The notes under the pieces: generated by a model
What the model saw: only the letters and a program-made list of their open reading frames with translations
The model's database searches: none
Told to the model about the DNA's origin: nothing
Made by a program: the position numbers and the translations under genes
Shown: piece after piece, positions 43,520 through 53,751 of the stretch
Layout: the number at the start of each line of letters is the position of its first letter
Numbering within the stretch: the first letter of the stretch is position 1
NCBI GenBank assembly: GCA_020975725.1
Contig: QXJR01000008.1
Span: 805,721-869,720, forward strand
Reading direction: 5' to 3'
Length of the DNA: 64,000 nt
Source: Picocystis sp. L7
Taxonomy: Eukaryota > Chlorophyta > Picocystophyceae > Picocystales > Picocystaceae

Positions 43520-44707
43520 TCGAGCTAAGCTGAGTTGCGCAAAGTAGATGCTTGCCCCCCTTTTTGAAATCGTCCGTGCCCCCCTTTTTTTCTTCCGCTT
43601 CTCGTGGGGCAGCTCCCCCGTCCTTCGTTCGTTCCTTTTTTTATTTTCGGGCGTGGGGGATTCGGGTGGGGGGGCGCGGAACCCGCCATCGCCCCGGGAC
43701 CTCGTTCGTGGGCGTCCTTTCGGTCGGGGAGCGGGGTGGGGGCGTCGGCGGGGCCTCTCCATCGCCATCGCGCGTGGGGGCGCATCCCACCCCGTCTCGC
43801 GTGGTGGGGTGAGGCGCAGGGGGGGGGGGAAAGGGGGCATAGGGGATCAGGGGACGGGGTGGGTAGTTTGTGGTGGCCAAGGGGGGCATTCGCGATCGCG
43901 AGAGGGACAGGTGGAAGGGAGAGGCGGTACCCGAAGCGCGACCGAACCAGCGCGCAAACGCGACACCGACAGACGCGGTCCCACGGACGCGCGCGACGCG
44001 CACGCGCCGTCGATCCTCCTCCGTGGGGGGTCGACGCGTGCGTGCGGAGCGTTTCGCGCGCCCGTGGCACCGCGTACGACCCGTGCGACGCAGGGCCACG
44101 GACGGCCGACGCCACGGAGGTCGGCCCGACCACGACCGACGGGATCGAACGGACATACGAACGATCGTTTTTCGGGCTTCGAACGTCGGAATCTTTTCTT
44201 TGTAATACAAGAGCGTGTTTCGAAACGAAATTCGATCCCGCCTCGTCCGTTCGACGGGTTTCGGTGGACTCCTGGTCCCTCGTCGGCGAAACCTCCGATG
44301 GAGCGACCAGCAGGCATCGCGTACGCTTCGACTGGCGATGCGACGAGCCAAACGAACGCTACCACTCGATTCTACGTGATCGAAAACGGGTGGATGCAAA
44401 AATTCAGCGTCGTTGGAGCGGTCGCGAAAGAATTGAAGGAGGGCAGGTGAATCGTCGACATCCCTCACCAGGAGCGACGAGGGGAGGACCAGGAGGGACC
44501 TCGAGTCGGTATCGAAAGTGATGGCAAGGCAACAAACAGATAATGCAACCTTCTTTCATAACTCCGGGAAGGGCGCAAGGTAAGTTTCACCTCCATCGAA
44601 ATCTCGGCGACGAAATGGACGATGTCCAGATAGGTCGACGACACTCTACGAATGATTCGCGTGTGAAACAAAAATGGCCAATGCCGACCTCGCGCACAGG
44701 CAGGGCC
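43520..44707 (+). repeat. subtelomeric block, copy A
   Basis: It begins with the word GAGCTAAGCTGAGTTGCGCA and then TTGCCCCCCTTTTTGAAATC. It continues for about 1.2 kb with high identity to copy C (59958 onward), and its first 140 bp match copy B. It is very GC-rich and holds a conserved short frame at 44298-44450. Near its right end CCTCGCGCACAGGCAGGGCC matches one unit of the terminal satellite imperfectly. Identity to copy C is visible up to about 44707. Confidence 0.9.
44298..44450 (+). CDS. conserved short frame in block A (possible first exon)
   Basis: The frame starts MERPAGIAYASTGDA and runs 50 codons, containing RFYVIENGWMQKFSVV. The same frame occurs in copy C (60735-60885) with about eight amino-acid changes and no indel, so reading frame has been kept during divergence. 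In copy A the frame meets a splice-donor-like GGCAG|GTGAAT. In copy C the same place has a stop. It may be a leader exon of a larger gene such as the one beginning at 44839, but no join is proven. No known domain. Confidence 0.4.
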   Translation: MERPAGIAYASTGDATSQTNATTRFYVIENGWMQKFSVVGAVAKELKEGR

Positions 44708-44838
44708 CCCAATTGTGCGGTTGGTGTGATCTCCTTCATTTTTGATTGGAGAAGTGTGCCACGTTGGTGTTGCGAGCTCAAGAATTTGCTCCAAAGAGGG
44801 TCATTTGAGTTTGTTTCTTGCTTTGTGGGAGTGGAAAA

Positions 44839-46405
44839 ATGTCCAACGTTGACGATGATGGATGAAGGGAGGGTGAGAGTGAAACGCTCTCGCTCGAATC
44901 AAGAGTGGTTTCGGAGGAGGAAAACTTTAGGGTTCCTCTTCCTAGATGGGATGACTTGTTTACCCATTGTTGTGATGGTGATGTAGATGGCTTGGGATCT
45001 CTAACACTGGAAGATGTCGTGAGAATGGGAGAAGAGGCTCGAGGAGGAGGCGATGGAAACATCGCAAGTTTGGAAGGAATATTGGCGCTTCCGACTTTGG
45101 ACCCTTCATTGTATAGGAACAAGGGCTTCGTTCGAGTTGACATAGATAGTATCAAAGGGTTGGTGCATTCAGAGGACACGATGAACATATTTCATCCAAA
45201 TCCGGAAGGACAAAGGGGAGCTTTCTTTCTTGAACGAAAGTGCCCTTTATCTTTTACAATATGTTGCTTCCTATCAAAGAACACGGAGCACATGAATGGA
45301 TTGGGCTTCAGTAACCAAGTGGTGAGCATTCGAAAGTCAGCGAACATTTCCAATCCGAAAGTACCAAAGCCTATGTTGGCCCGAGACTTGGATGACCACG
45401 ACGTGTATTTGTCTTGGCCTTTTCCAACTTTGGAGGATGTGCGTCCCGACGAGTGGATGTCATTAGGTGAGTTTCCTCATTTCATTCTTTGTGAGGCCAA
45501 GGATCCCGGAGGAGTGAAGATGACGCTATGGTGCCTCCCCTTTGGTGCTTTCACCACGAAGACATCCTCGAATGCGATCAAGCGCTTGTCACAAAAGGTC
45601 CTCCATCACATCAAGTATTTAGCAATCAATGCTTTTACTCGAATTATGGCTCAATGGACCGTTGTTGAAGAGGGTTCAAGAGTGATTCGAGTTCGTGCAA
45701 GAGACCTCCAAGGTGTGAAGAGGCCCGTGTACGAGTGCACTCGACGATGGATGACAGCGGCCGATGTGACATTCACGTTCTTTGAGTACTCGCAAAATGT
45801 TTCTTGGTTTCGAACACCTTTGAGGGGACGACCACAATTTCCTCCGGGAATAAGGCCCATGGCCTTCATGCACCTGCCATGGATATCGTTTGCAAATTGT
45901 TTCCCATTGAAGTAGATAGTTCAAGTTTGGATTTCTCCGTAAATGAGAAGGCGGCCTTGCGCCATGCCATGGTATACTTGGATGCCAAGGGATTGAAGGA
46001 CTCCTTGCATTCTCCCTCCTTGCTTGGTTCCTTGCACCCTAACTTGGTGCCAATTCAAGAAAGTTTGGAGAATATGTTGCCCTCGTTGCGTATAGTTAGC
46101 AAAGGGTTATGTCGAGTGGACGATCAAAGGGTAAGGGATGGGTTTAATGTGGTCTCTTGGTGGTTTGATGAAGCTTGTCCAAGCCATGCCATCGGCGTGG
46201 AGGAGGGTTACCAAGCTCTACCCATGTCTTAGAACAACAAGGGCCGTTGACCCTCAAGCCCATCTCCAACATTGATTCCCACTTCGACGAGGAGAGGACG
46301 CGGATGAGTTCCGTGGACCGCTTCCTCACATAGTACCCACTGCCCGTGGTCCCACCTACATGGAAATGAGAGTCCCTAACTCGGTGATTGAGGAGCATGT
46401 CTGTT
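44839..46405 (+). pseudogene. broken copy of the large unrecognised subtelomeric gene
   Basis: This is a decayed paralogue of the gene at 55259. From ATG 44839 the frame reads MSNVDDDG and then meets an in-frame TGA (44863). It is open again to 45915, shifts frame at about 45840-45880, continues to about 46150, then shifts again to about 46405. Matching pairs with the intact copy, in order: RVDIDSIKGLV/RADLDSIMGLV, PKVPKPM/PRVPKPI, MDIVCKLFP/LDVLCKLVP, SKGLCRVD/SRGLCRCD, and RGPTYMEMRVPNSVI/RGPTYMGLCLPQSAL. After about 46405 homology ends, so the last 55% of the gene is missing. Confidence 0.8.
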
Positions 46406-46955
46406 GGCGACAGCTCGCCGTCCAACTCGTTTGGTCAGTGTGAGCGTCGATTCCGTGCGCCCGCGCAAGCCTTACTCGTTTTCCTTCTTGCCAAATAGTT
46501 TCGCTTTTTCTCTCTTATGTCGCCTCCTAGCCTCGTATCCCGGTGCCAAGTCAAATGCTCTCGCACTCGGCACAGGACAGGCTGAGACGCCTCCTCTTCA
46601 ACCTCAACTCTTCTTCTTCAATTACAAATGCAAAGGCTCACGCCTTATATAGTGCTCTCCACACCATAGGGGAGTGGGACACCAGCCCCATCAAGCCCAC
46701 GAGGGACCTGCCTCGTGATGTGCACATGGGTTGCACCCCTAGGCAAGATTCCATCACGTAATGGTGCCTAGGGGGTCTTGCCCTCCCCTTCTCTCTCACA
46801 TCTCGTGAGCAGTTCGTCCACTACAGACCTGTAACGCTCCCTTGAGGGCCTCACCCTGAGGGGACCCATCTATGGGCCCTAGGGAGCTCCTCTCCACGCC
46901 CCACACCCAGGGGGGGCATCCTCGGCGGCCCATTCTTGCTCAAGGGGCGGTACAT
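46406..46955. other. spacer between the broken gene and the recombinase
   Basis: About 550 bp with no recognised coding sequence. It is rich in CCTAGGG/CCCTTGAG-type words near 46770-46960, possibly the end of a transposon. Confidence 0.4.
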
Positions 46956-48147
46956 TTGAGGGGTCACCCTTGAGAGTCTTGCCTTAGACTCTACAAGGTC
47001 CATTCCTTGTCTTCTGATTGAGGAGTCTCCACTTAGACTCCAACAGAGGGTTGCCTTCGCATGGTCCTTGCATGCCTTCAACCGAGGAGATGGGTGGAGG
47101 TCACGCTTGAAGCTAGAGAACTTTGGGATCTCTACTACCAAGGCCAACACATCTCCTTATGAGATGGAGATCTTTTCGTTTTGCTTCGACAGCAGCAAGA
47201 CGAACACAAAAGGGCACATTGAAACTATTGGGGCAGCAAGGCACTTGGATGCTTTGCCCCGTTTCTTCCTTATTCATGTCTATGATGTGGAGGTTCACAC
47301 CACAGTTGGGTGCGATGACGTTTCCCATCTCGGTGGATATGGTGGAAAGCTTGAAGAGAGAGGGTACGACTTCCCTTGGTATGGGCACCTTGTCTATGTC
47401 AACAAGTATGGAAAGGAGATGGGCTATGAAGGTTAGAGATACTTCTTTAAAGAGGTCATGGTAGAAGCAGGAGTGGGCAAGATGGTGCTTAAGTCGAAGA
47501 CCACCCATCTTAGGACACTTGGTGCACGGCAAGTGGATGACCACCAATGCGCCACACGATATGATGTCCAAGTTGCTGGAATATGGTCCCAAAATAGGAC
47601 GAACAAGCCCTACTTCAATGATGTGAGTGTGTCCAATGTGTTGGCAACACCAAGAGCTCCTGATTTACACTCCTATTGCTTGCCAAGAGGCAGAATCACT
47701 CCACCCGTGGAGCTCTCAAGGATGATATGGCCAGAGATGGACGCTATGGTGGATGCATATTCAGCACTCCCCATGGAAGCAAGGGACAAGGATACAGCCA
47801 TTGCTTTTTTCTTGGAGGCCATGCTCAGAGGAAGGGACATTCTATTACAAGACTGTGCTGTGCTCATGGAAGAGCTGCCTTCATGTGCCCTTTGGAGGCA
47901 TCCCGTGTTCAAGCATCCCATGTGGAAGGAGTTTCAGCAAAGAATTTTGCATGTGCAAGCCACTGATGACTCCCTTGTGAAGCTTGAGCAGGCAAATGAT
48001 ATGATGGAGCTGAAGATGGCTGTTCATGGGGTAGCCCACAGCATTATGGGCAAACTGGACAGCCTTTCCACAGCCAACACCTCCAACCAACAGCCGATGG
48101 GACAGGTTGTGCCATCCCATGGACTGTGCATCAAATGCAAGTGGTAG
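46956..48147 (+). pseudogene. Crypton/Ndc10-like tyrosine recombinase with one in-frame stop
   Basis: One continuous frame carries SLHAFNRGDGWRSRL, then FDSSKTNTKGHIETIGAARH, PWYGHLVYVNKYGKE, a TAG at 47434-47436, then RYFFKEVMVEAGVGKMVLKS, KTTHLRTLGARQ, GIWSQNRTNKPYFNDVSV and SYCLPRGRITPPVELSRMIW. The KTN..G..E..G..RH block, the K-x-x-H-x-R stretch, the GxWS....xxY segment with its tyrosine and the LPR..xxPP.xL..xxxP segment are the signature order of Crypton-type recombinases and the Ndc10 DNA-binding fold. The N-terminal half is missing. A single TAG splits an otherwise intact reading frame, so it is a very young pseudogene or is read through. A CysGlyx-rich tail (CIKCKW) ends it. Confidence 0.72.
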
Positions 48148-48887
48148 TCAGCCCCCCATTGAGTGAAGACCACCCTGGCATTACTCCTGAAGCACCAAAT
48201 GCCATAGCCTCAATGCCTTCTCAGTTGAGAGAATTGCCCACCCTCCCCCAAGAAGTTGCAGTATTCTCGGACCCCTTGGAGTTGTGGGAGGCCTATGCTA
48301 CTGGTTCGGACACTCATCTCAGCTACAAGGAAGCTGAGATAAAGACAAAGAAGAAGTGGAACGATGCAGAAACAAGTGAAAGGAGGAAAAAGAACTAGCA
48401 GACCTGGTATAAAATTACGACATTTGTGAAGAAGGCCGGAGGATAGGGGTTTAGGGTTTGGGTTAATAGAGAGGATTTTTGCGATGCACGTGTGTGATGC
48501 TGCCTACTATTTATATCAAAAGGTTTACGTTCGAGTGGGGCCACAAAGGGGTTCAGTAGCAGGCCTTCTTGGAAGTGAGGAAAATGAATCCTTGGGATTG
48601 TGGCGCTTGCGCGCCCACCTCCTTTTCCTGTGGCGCGAGGACGACGAGGGTGGTGGCGTCGGCGTGCGTTCGCGCTCGTTCGCTCGTGCGGTCGTGTTGC
48701 CGCGGTGCTCGAGACCGTTGGGCGGAACGTTGAGGAACGTTGTTGTTGTTCTCGTTCCCCTCCGCCGCAATTAATATTACATCTTAACTCCATTGGGTAA
48801 TCCGCCCGTGGCTAAGCCACGTATTTATCCGGTTCATCGGCCACAGAGCCCTTATTAGAAAGGGGGACAAACCGGTCCCTATTCGGG
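48148..48887. other. spacer with telomere-like seam
   Basis: It contains 48446-48464 GGGGTTTAGGGTTTGGGTT, a degenerate TTTAGGG repeat, followed within 20 bp by TTTTTGCGATGC. The same combination recurs at other joints in this region. A 90-codon frame (48126-48398) after the recombinase is probably its continuation in another frame. Confidence 0.55.
48446..48464 (+). repeat. interstitial telomere-like repeat
   Basis: GGGGTTTAGGGTTTGGGTT contains two and a half degenerate TTTAGGG units, at the joint between the recombinase fragment and the following sequence. Confidence 0.7.
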
Positions 48888-49331
48888 TTAGTCCTGGCCC
48901 TGCATCCGCCTAGGGACATGGCTAAGGAGGACGTCCCAGTGAGGGGAAGGCAAGGGCCTTCCTTGGGCATCCGAGAATATTCCCTCATGCCTCCCTAGTA
49001 CCTCCTGGTAGGTAGCGAGATGCTGCAAGCGAGGGAACCAGGGAGCCTTTGGCCAATGCGGAGTGATCATGGTCACAAGGGCTCTAGGTTCGGCCTCCAG
49101 CTTGCCTATCACGGAGTCAATGAGGCAACAGGGTGGGTGTACCCATAGGTTGCCAAGACTAGCCCATTCTTGGGCGAGAGCATTGGTCTCCCGTGTAAAG
49201 AAGGCCGGACATTGGGCATTGTTTGGCGAGGCAAACAAGTCCCAAGTGAATGGCCCGAATATAATTGAGAACCTCTCAAAAGCCTCACGATTGAGTGCAT
49301 ATTCCTCATCGTCGAAGGACAACCTCGGCAA
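48888..49331 (-). pseudogene. DIRS-type reverse transcriptase/RNase H C-terminal remnant
   Basis: A 147-codon frame reads FSIIFGPFTWDLFASPNNAQ, then CPAFFTRE, LAQEWASLGNLWVHPPC, LIDSVIGKLEAEP and VTMITPHWPKAPWFPRLQHL. The order FGP..xDLFAS..N.Q, W...xxPPxxLI..V..K and xxPxWP.A.WFP.L is the C-terminal region of DIRS/Ngaro-type (tyrosine-recombinase) retrotransposon polymerases. The polymerase palm itself is absent, so this is a fragment. It is in opposite orientation to the recombinase at 46956-48147, so the two come from different elements or from an inverted one. Confidence 0.7.
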
Positions 49332-50662
49332 GACAGGTGTCTCGAGAGGGCTGGGCGCAACAGGATGAGTGTTCTCGTACTACTCTTGCCAAGGAAGTGT
49401 AGGGTTGCACGTGAGAGGGACCCGGAGTTGTGTCTACCGCAGTGTCAAAGAGGAGCACGGCTAGTCAAGTCAAGAAGGATTTGATCTTTTATTTGAAGGT
49501 ACACCGTTTTTGCGATTGCGATTGGGGGGGGGGGGTATTGGTTTAGGACTTGCTTCTGATTGGTGGATTTCGGGGCGCGGGGCAAACGGGGGGCATTGGA
49601 AACGGGGCGCTCCGGGAGGGGAGGGTCCTCGTGTGAGTTTCGGAGGAGAAGGGGGGTATTCAACGCCGCGAGCGATGGTGAGAGGACATGGGCGCGTGGC
49701 GCGCGCCCGCGAGTTCCTTCAAGTCCACTTTTTACTCCGTCGGCGAAAGAGTGTCATCTGAAGTGCTTGGCATGCGTCGCACGGGTAAGCACGGTCAAAA
49801 CCTGGATATTCGAGTTGGCAAAGAGTAGCACTCTCGCGCGCCAAGCCGGTACTTAAGACGACTTCCGACGGTACCCCCGGTCGCCTCTGCCCAGGGTACC
49901 CTTGGGGAGCTTGTTGTTTGGCCTCAAGGCCTATTTTCGGAAAGTAGTGATGTCCTAATGTTTGAATTGTACTTCCCGTCGATATCGAGCGCATCATGCA
50001 TTGTGGCATCATTGCTTTTGGAATGATTCCTTCTTTTCTACCAATGATGGATATGGAATTGCGAATGCAAGTTCATGTTACATTCAATATTCATGGAACC
50101 ACTCGAACCGGTCCATTCGGAGGATGGAGGGAGAGGAGCGACGGTGTGGACCGATGAGGTTACGGGATCGGACAAATCCACGTACACCGTTCTACTTCGA
50201 AGAAGGAGCCTTGGTCTTGCATGAGTACGTGCATATGGCTGGAAATCCGCCAAAAAACCAAGGGGCAGGTTGCGCTTGGAGGAATCGGAGAGGAAGGGGA
50301 GCACGCACAGCAAGTGAAGGTTTCATGCGGGCTCCATGTCAATCTCGGAGCAAAGAATACCGGCACGACGTGTTGTGGAGGAAGAAAGTCGGAGAGAAGG
50401 ATGTTTTGCTTGGCGTCCACATCATCGGTAGGAGCCCATCTACCCGTGGCTTGCCTTCTAGGTCGATGAGAAGGGGCTTGCAGGTGAAGAACAAAACAGG
50501 GTTGCACGGCTTTCTCCCAAAGGGAACATGGTTGCCTGGAGCAATATATGGGTTGGAATATACCCAAAAAGAGGTTTCACACTTCAAGCAAAAATATAAA
50601 GAGGACAAGAACATCATGTGGGCACTGGAACACTCTTTGGTGGAGCTTCCCCCAATGACTCC
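49332..50662. other. spacer of uncertain origin
   Basis: About 1.3 kb. At 49505-49532 it holds TTTTTGCGATTGCGATTGGG with a G-run, the same joint word found at 52744 and 59857. An open frame from 49962 runs into the next LTR, and its first 230 codons (e.g. KNKTGLHGFLPKGTWLPGAI) could be part of a retroelement gene, but no domain is clear. Confidence 0.45.
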
Positions 50663-51307
50663 TGTAAGGGACTCATCGTCCCAGGCCCCCCATCGAGGAG
50701 CCTCTTTCTCCCCTTACTGTCCTCAGCCGCCCAGACAAGGGCAGGGGACTCGGATTTGCATGCGTGAATGGATGGTCGGGGTTGAGGTATTCCCTTACAG
50801 TAGGGATCCCCCAATTGTACCAGACGGACCGGGGCGAGGTTCCCCCACACGGGGACCTCGGTTCAGCACCGATCGGTGCCCCGACCAGGTGGAGGTTTCG
50901 ACCCCCAGGTCGGCTGCCCTCCACACGATCCGGTGCTCGAAACCAGGGGATCGAATCTACTGGCTCGATCCGATCGAGGGATCGAACGGTCAGGAGCGCC
51001 CGGCCGGATGCATCGACCAGGTCGCCTGTGCTCCACCATCCGATGGAGCACAGGAGCCGCCAGGAGATCTTGGCCCTTGGCCGTCTTGGGCGGATAAGGC
51101 CTGGCGAGACCATCCCCCTGTGCAAGGCCTCTCTAGGACCTCTCACGGGACTTTGTAATCGAGCCAGAACCTTCCAAACTCCAGCTCTCAAGCGTGCTCA
51201 GGTTCTCCACGCGACCACACCAGCCACCTTGCTCCGCCTCACGAAAAGTGCTTTCATCCAAGCTTACCGCACGGTGATTTGCCGTGCGAGTAACAAGAAC
51301 AACAACA
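50663..51307 (+). repeat. probable left LTR of a second LTR retroelement
   Basis: A segment beginning TGTAAGGGAC and ending AACAACA, about 645 bp, placed 25 bp before the gag start. TG...CA ends and the position suggest the left LTR. No right LTR is present in the window to confirm it. Confidence 0.5.
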
Positions 51308-51332
51308 GAGTGTACGAGTTCCGTCGATCGTG

Positions 51333-52388
51333 ATGCCCGAAGCAACCGTGGACGACACCACCTCAGTGGAAGTCCTCATGGAACGGATAAAAGAGTTGGA
51401 AGAGGAGTTGGCCAATGCTCAGTCATCTCCTGAAGACAACAATCCAAAGCATGTCCCCGCTGAATTCAGCGACATGTTCGAAGCATTACGCAAATCTGGG
51501 GTTGTCAAGGGCATCGACTTGCCCACGCCCACGATCTTCACTGGAGAAGAACTCAAGAAAGACCCGTATGCCTTGCATAGGTGGTACAAGGAAGTGTCTT
51601 GCTAGGTAAAAGCAAGAGTTGGCAAGGACATACCACAAGCTGCCATGGCGTTGCAAACGCTTGGCGGTACGGCAAGACTGGCCATGGAGAGTAGGGAGTC
51701 ATCTCATCCCGGACAGTTGAAATCAATCGACGCGATCTTCCAGGCCCTCTTGGACATCTTCCAAAGATGTGATCCAGGCCCAAAGGCATATGATGAGTTC
51801 TTACGAACTCGTATGCGCCCTGAAGAAACAGCCGTTGATTTCCTCAACAGGTTGTTGTCCCTTTCTGTGGTCATCAACAGCAGCAAGGACCCAACAGTCC
51901 ACCGTATTACCGACGAAGATCTTGCTGCCCGCTTCCGTGCAGGATTGCCAGGGTGGATGATGCAACAGCTTCGCGAAAAGCATCAGTTGCTGGTCAGCCT
52001 CCATCAAGTTCTAGATGTGAGTGCATGGGGACTGGCAGGAACCGCAATGGAGATTGAACAAAACAGATCCCATGACCAGGTGACCACAAGGAAATTCAAG
52101 AAAAAGTATGTCCCCGGACGTACGAATGCCATTCTGGACAGCAGGGTCCAACATCACCAGCCCAACAGGCAGCAACGCTCATCGAAGCGATTTCAAGACC
52201 TGGAGGAACAAGACAAGGATGCCATCAGGGCTCTCCAGGAAGACCTAAAGCCTTATGAACTGAAGGCCACACTGCCTTCTGGGATTCTCAAGCGATGCCG
52301 CGAGTTGTCGGTCTGCGAATCATGCCACCGATACGGACACAACAGCAAAGGGTGCAAAGCCCGCGATGTGTTCAGTCCAAAAAACTAG
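51333..52388 (+). pseudogene. retrotransposon Gag with zinc knuckle, one in-frame stop
   Basis: From ATG 51333 (MPEATVDDTTSVEVLMERIK) the frame meets TAG at 51603-51605 and then continues in the same frame to TAG 52386. It shows a coiled N-terminus, the Gag capsid-like helices (QLKSIDAIFQALLDIFQRCD, DEFLRTRMRPEETAVDFLNR, AARFRAGLPGWMMQQLREK) and a CX2CX4HX4C knuckle, CESCHRYGHNSKGC. This is the structural protein that packages retroelement RNA. The capsid and knuckle arrangement fits Ty3/gypsy or another LTR lineage. Only the single TAG breaks it. Confidence 0.85.
52379..52385 (+). promoter_or_regulatory. -1 ribosomal frameshift slippery site at the gag/protease overlap
   Basis: The heptamer A AAA AAC stands in the exact X XXY YYZ phase of the gag frame, directly before the gag stop (CCA AAA AAC TAG). 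A -1 slip moves ribosomes into the frame open from 52295 to 52738, reading KLGKLQRSMGLDRM. Both the motif and the direction of frame change match programmed frameshifting in retroelements. Confidence 0.8.
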
Positions 52389-52738
52389 GCAAACTCCAGC
52401 GGTCAATGGGGCTTGACCGCATGGAGCCGGGAGCGTCAGCGAACGCACCCCCAAGTATGGATCTGCCCCCTTTGAAAGATCCAGAAATCAAGCAAACAGA
52501 TTGGCAGACTTTGCAGGAGTACGCTGTCCGTAATCGCCGACTAGGGCAGGTGCTGCCACTGCATGCCATCAACAACCTTACACCAAGAAAAGAATTTCTC
52601 ACCTCGCAGTGTTCGTTTGCCCACAGACGATCTCCGGTGAACAGCCAAGCCTACCTGGATACTCTATCCAGTTTCTCCTTTGTGACGCCCCAGCTCATAC
52701 GAAGGATCCAAGAGTCCGATACCAGGGGGTTTAGGTAG
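52386..52738 (+). pseudogene. start of the pol frame: retropepsin fragment, truncated
   Basis: The frame entered by the -1 slip reads PPLKDPEIKQTDWQTLQEYA and later AYLDTLSSFSFVTPQLIRRI. The latter matches a retropepsin active-site region, except that the expected D-T-G/S is D-T-L, so the copy would be inactive. The frame stops at 52738 within a telomere-like joint (GGGGGTTTAGGTAG). The rest of pol is missing, cut off at that joint. Confidence 0.65.
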
Positions 52739-52784
52739 AAGTTTTTTGCGATGCGATTGGGGGGGTGTAGGGGTTAGGGGTTAG
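52725..52784 (+). repeat. telomere-like joint between retroelement and block B
   Basis: GGGGGTTTAGGTAG, then TTTTTTGCGATGCGATTGGG, then TAGGGGTTAGGGGTTAG. Telomere-type words flank the recurrent GCGATTGGG motif. The same order occurs at 59845-59898. Confidence 0.7.
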
Positions 52785-52983
52785 CATTTCCTCTCCAAAA
52801 CGGTTCGAGCTAAGCTGAGTTGCGCAAAGTAGTTGCTGGAGGTCGAGCTAAGCTGAGTTGCGCAAAGTAGATGCTTGCCCCCCTTTTTGAAATCGTCCGT
52901 GCCCCCCTTTTTTTCTTCCGCTTCTCGTGCGGCAGCTCCCCCGTCCTTCGCTCGTTCCTTTTTTTTTTCGGGCGTGGGGGATT
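52785..52983 (+). repeat. subtelomeric block, copy B (truncated)
   Basis: CTCCAAAACGGTTCGAGCTA starts a 39-bp direct doublet of the GAGCTAAGCTGAGTTGCGCA word (52807 and 52846), followed by TTGCCCCCCTTTTTGAAATC. It matches copy C including the doublet and copy A from the second word. It breaks off at 52983 in GGGGGATTTAGGAAGG, another TTTAGG joint. Confidence 0.9.
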
Positions 52984-53751
52984 TAGGAAGGTTTTGCGCA
53001 TGCGCGAGGAAACATTAGGGATTAGGGTACGAACCGTATCGACCTTCCAAACTCGGTACGGTGTAGAAAGCGGAATCCCGATCCTACGATAAGGGATTCC
53101 CTCCTCTCGCCCCGTCGAAAAAAACCGCGGTCCCCTCAACACACGGTCCCTAGTCGATGGGAATGGGAAGGAATCCCGATCGGTTGGGGCGCCTCGGCGG
53201 GGCGTGGGGACGGAATCACCGGGGAGACCCGGTCGATCGAACTTCACCCTTTTGACATCAACATACCCGTCGAGGAAAACCAGCGGGTCTCGACCAATCA
53301 AAACGAAGAAACGAAGGGGGGCATTGAGTTCGAGTCACTCGTTCGACGAACACCGCCGGAAAGGGGGGCATTACGGAACGAATCGAATCCACAGGGAACA
53401 CTACGAACCATCTGTCGGTGGACGGGCGACGACAACGCCATGAAGCCTCATCGTCGCGGCAGACACGAAAGACGTTCTTGAAAGCCTCGATCCAAGCATC
53501 ATCTTTATGCTTGGTCTTCAAGAGGTAAGTCTTGCCCCCCTTCGTCGTTTCGTGCGCTTGCAAGTCTCTGTCGGCCCTGTCGCGTCGCCTGGGACACGAG
53601 CGGTCGAACCCAGGAAACGCACAAGCGTACTCCACGAATCGAAACCATCTGGAATCCAAGTGCGAAAAATGGAACCAATGAGGTGCGTCAGGAGACGCAG
53701 AAACGAATAACCAACATTACCAGTGTTGGATCCAACCGACCTTCGTCCAAG
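52984..53751. other. spacer with telomere-like seam
   Basis: 53014-53028 reads ATTAGGGATTAGGGT. The remainder has open frames on both strands without recognisable domains. Confidence 0.5.

Noticed and set aside
47434-47436. Reassignment of TAG as a sense codon
   Set aside because: Several host genes in the window (for example the amine oxidase and the SOUL protein) use TAG as their terminal stop at the family-expected length.
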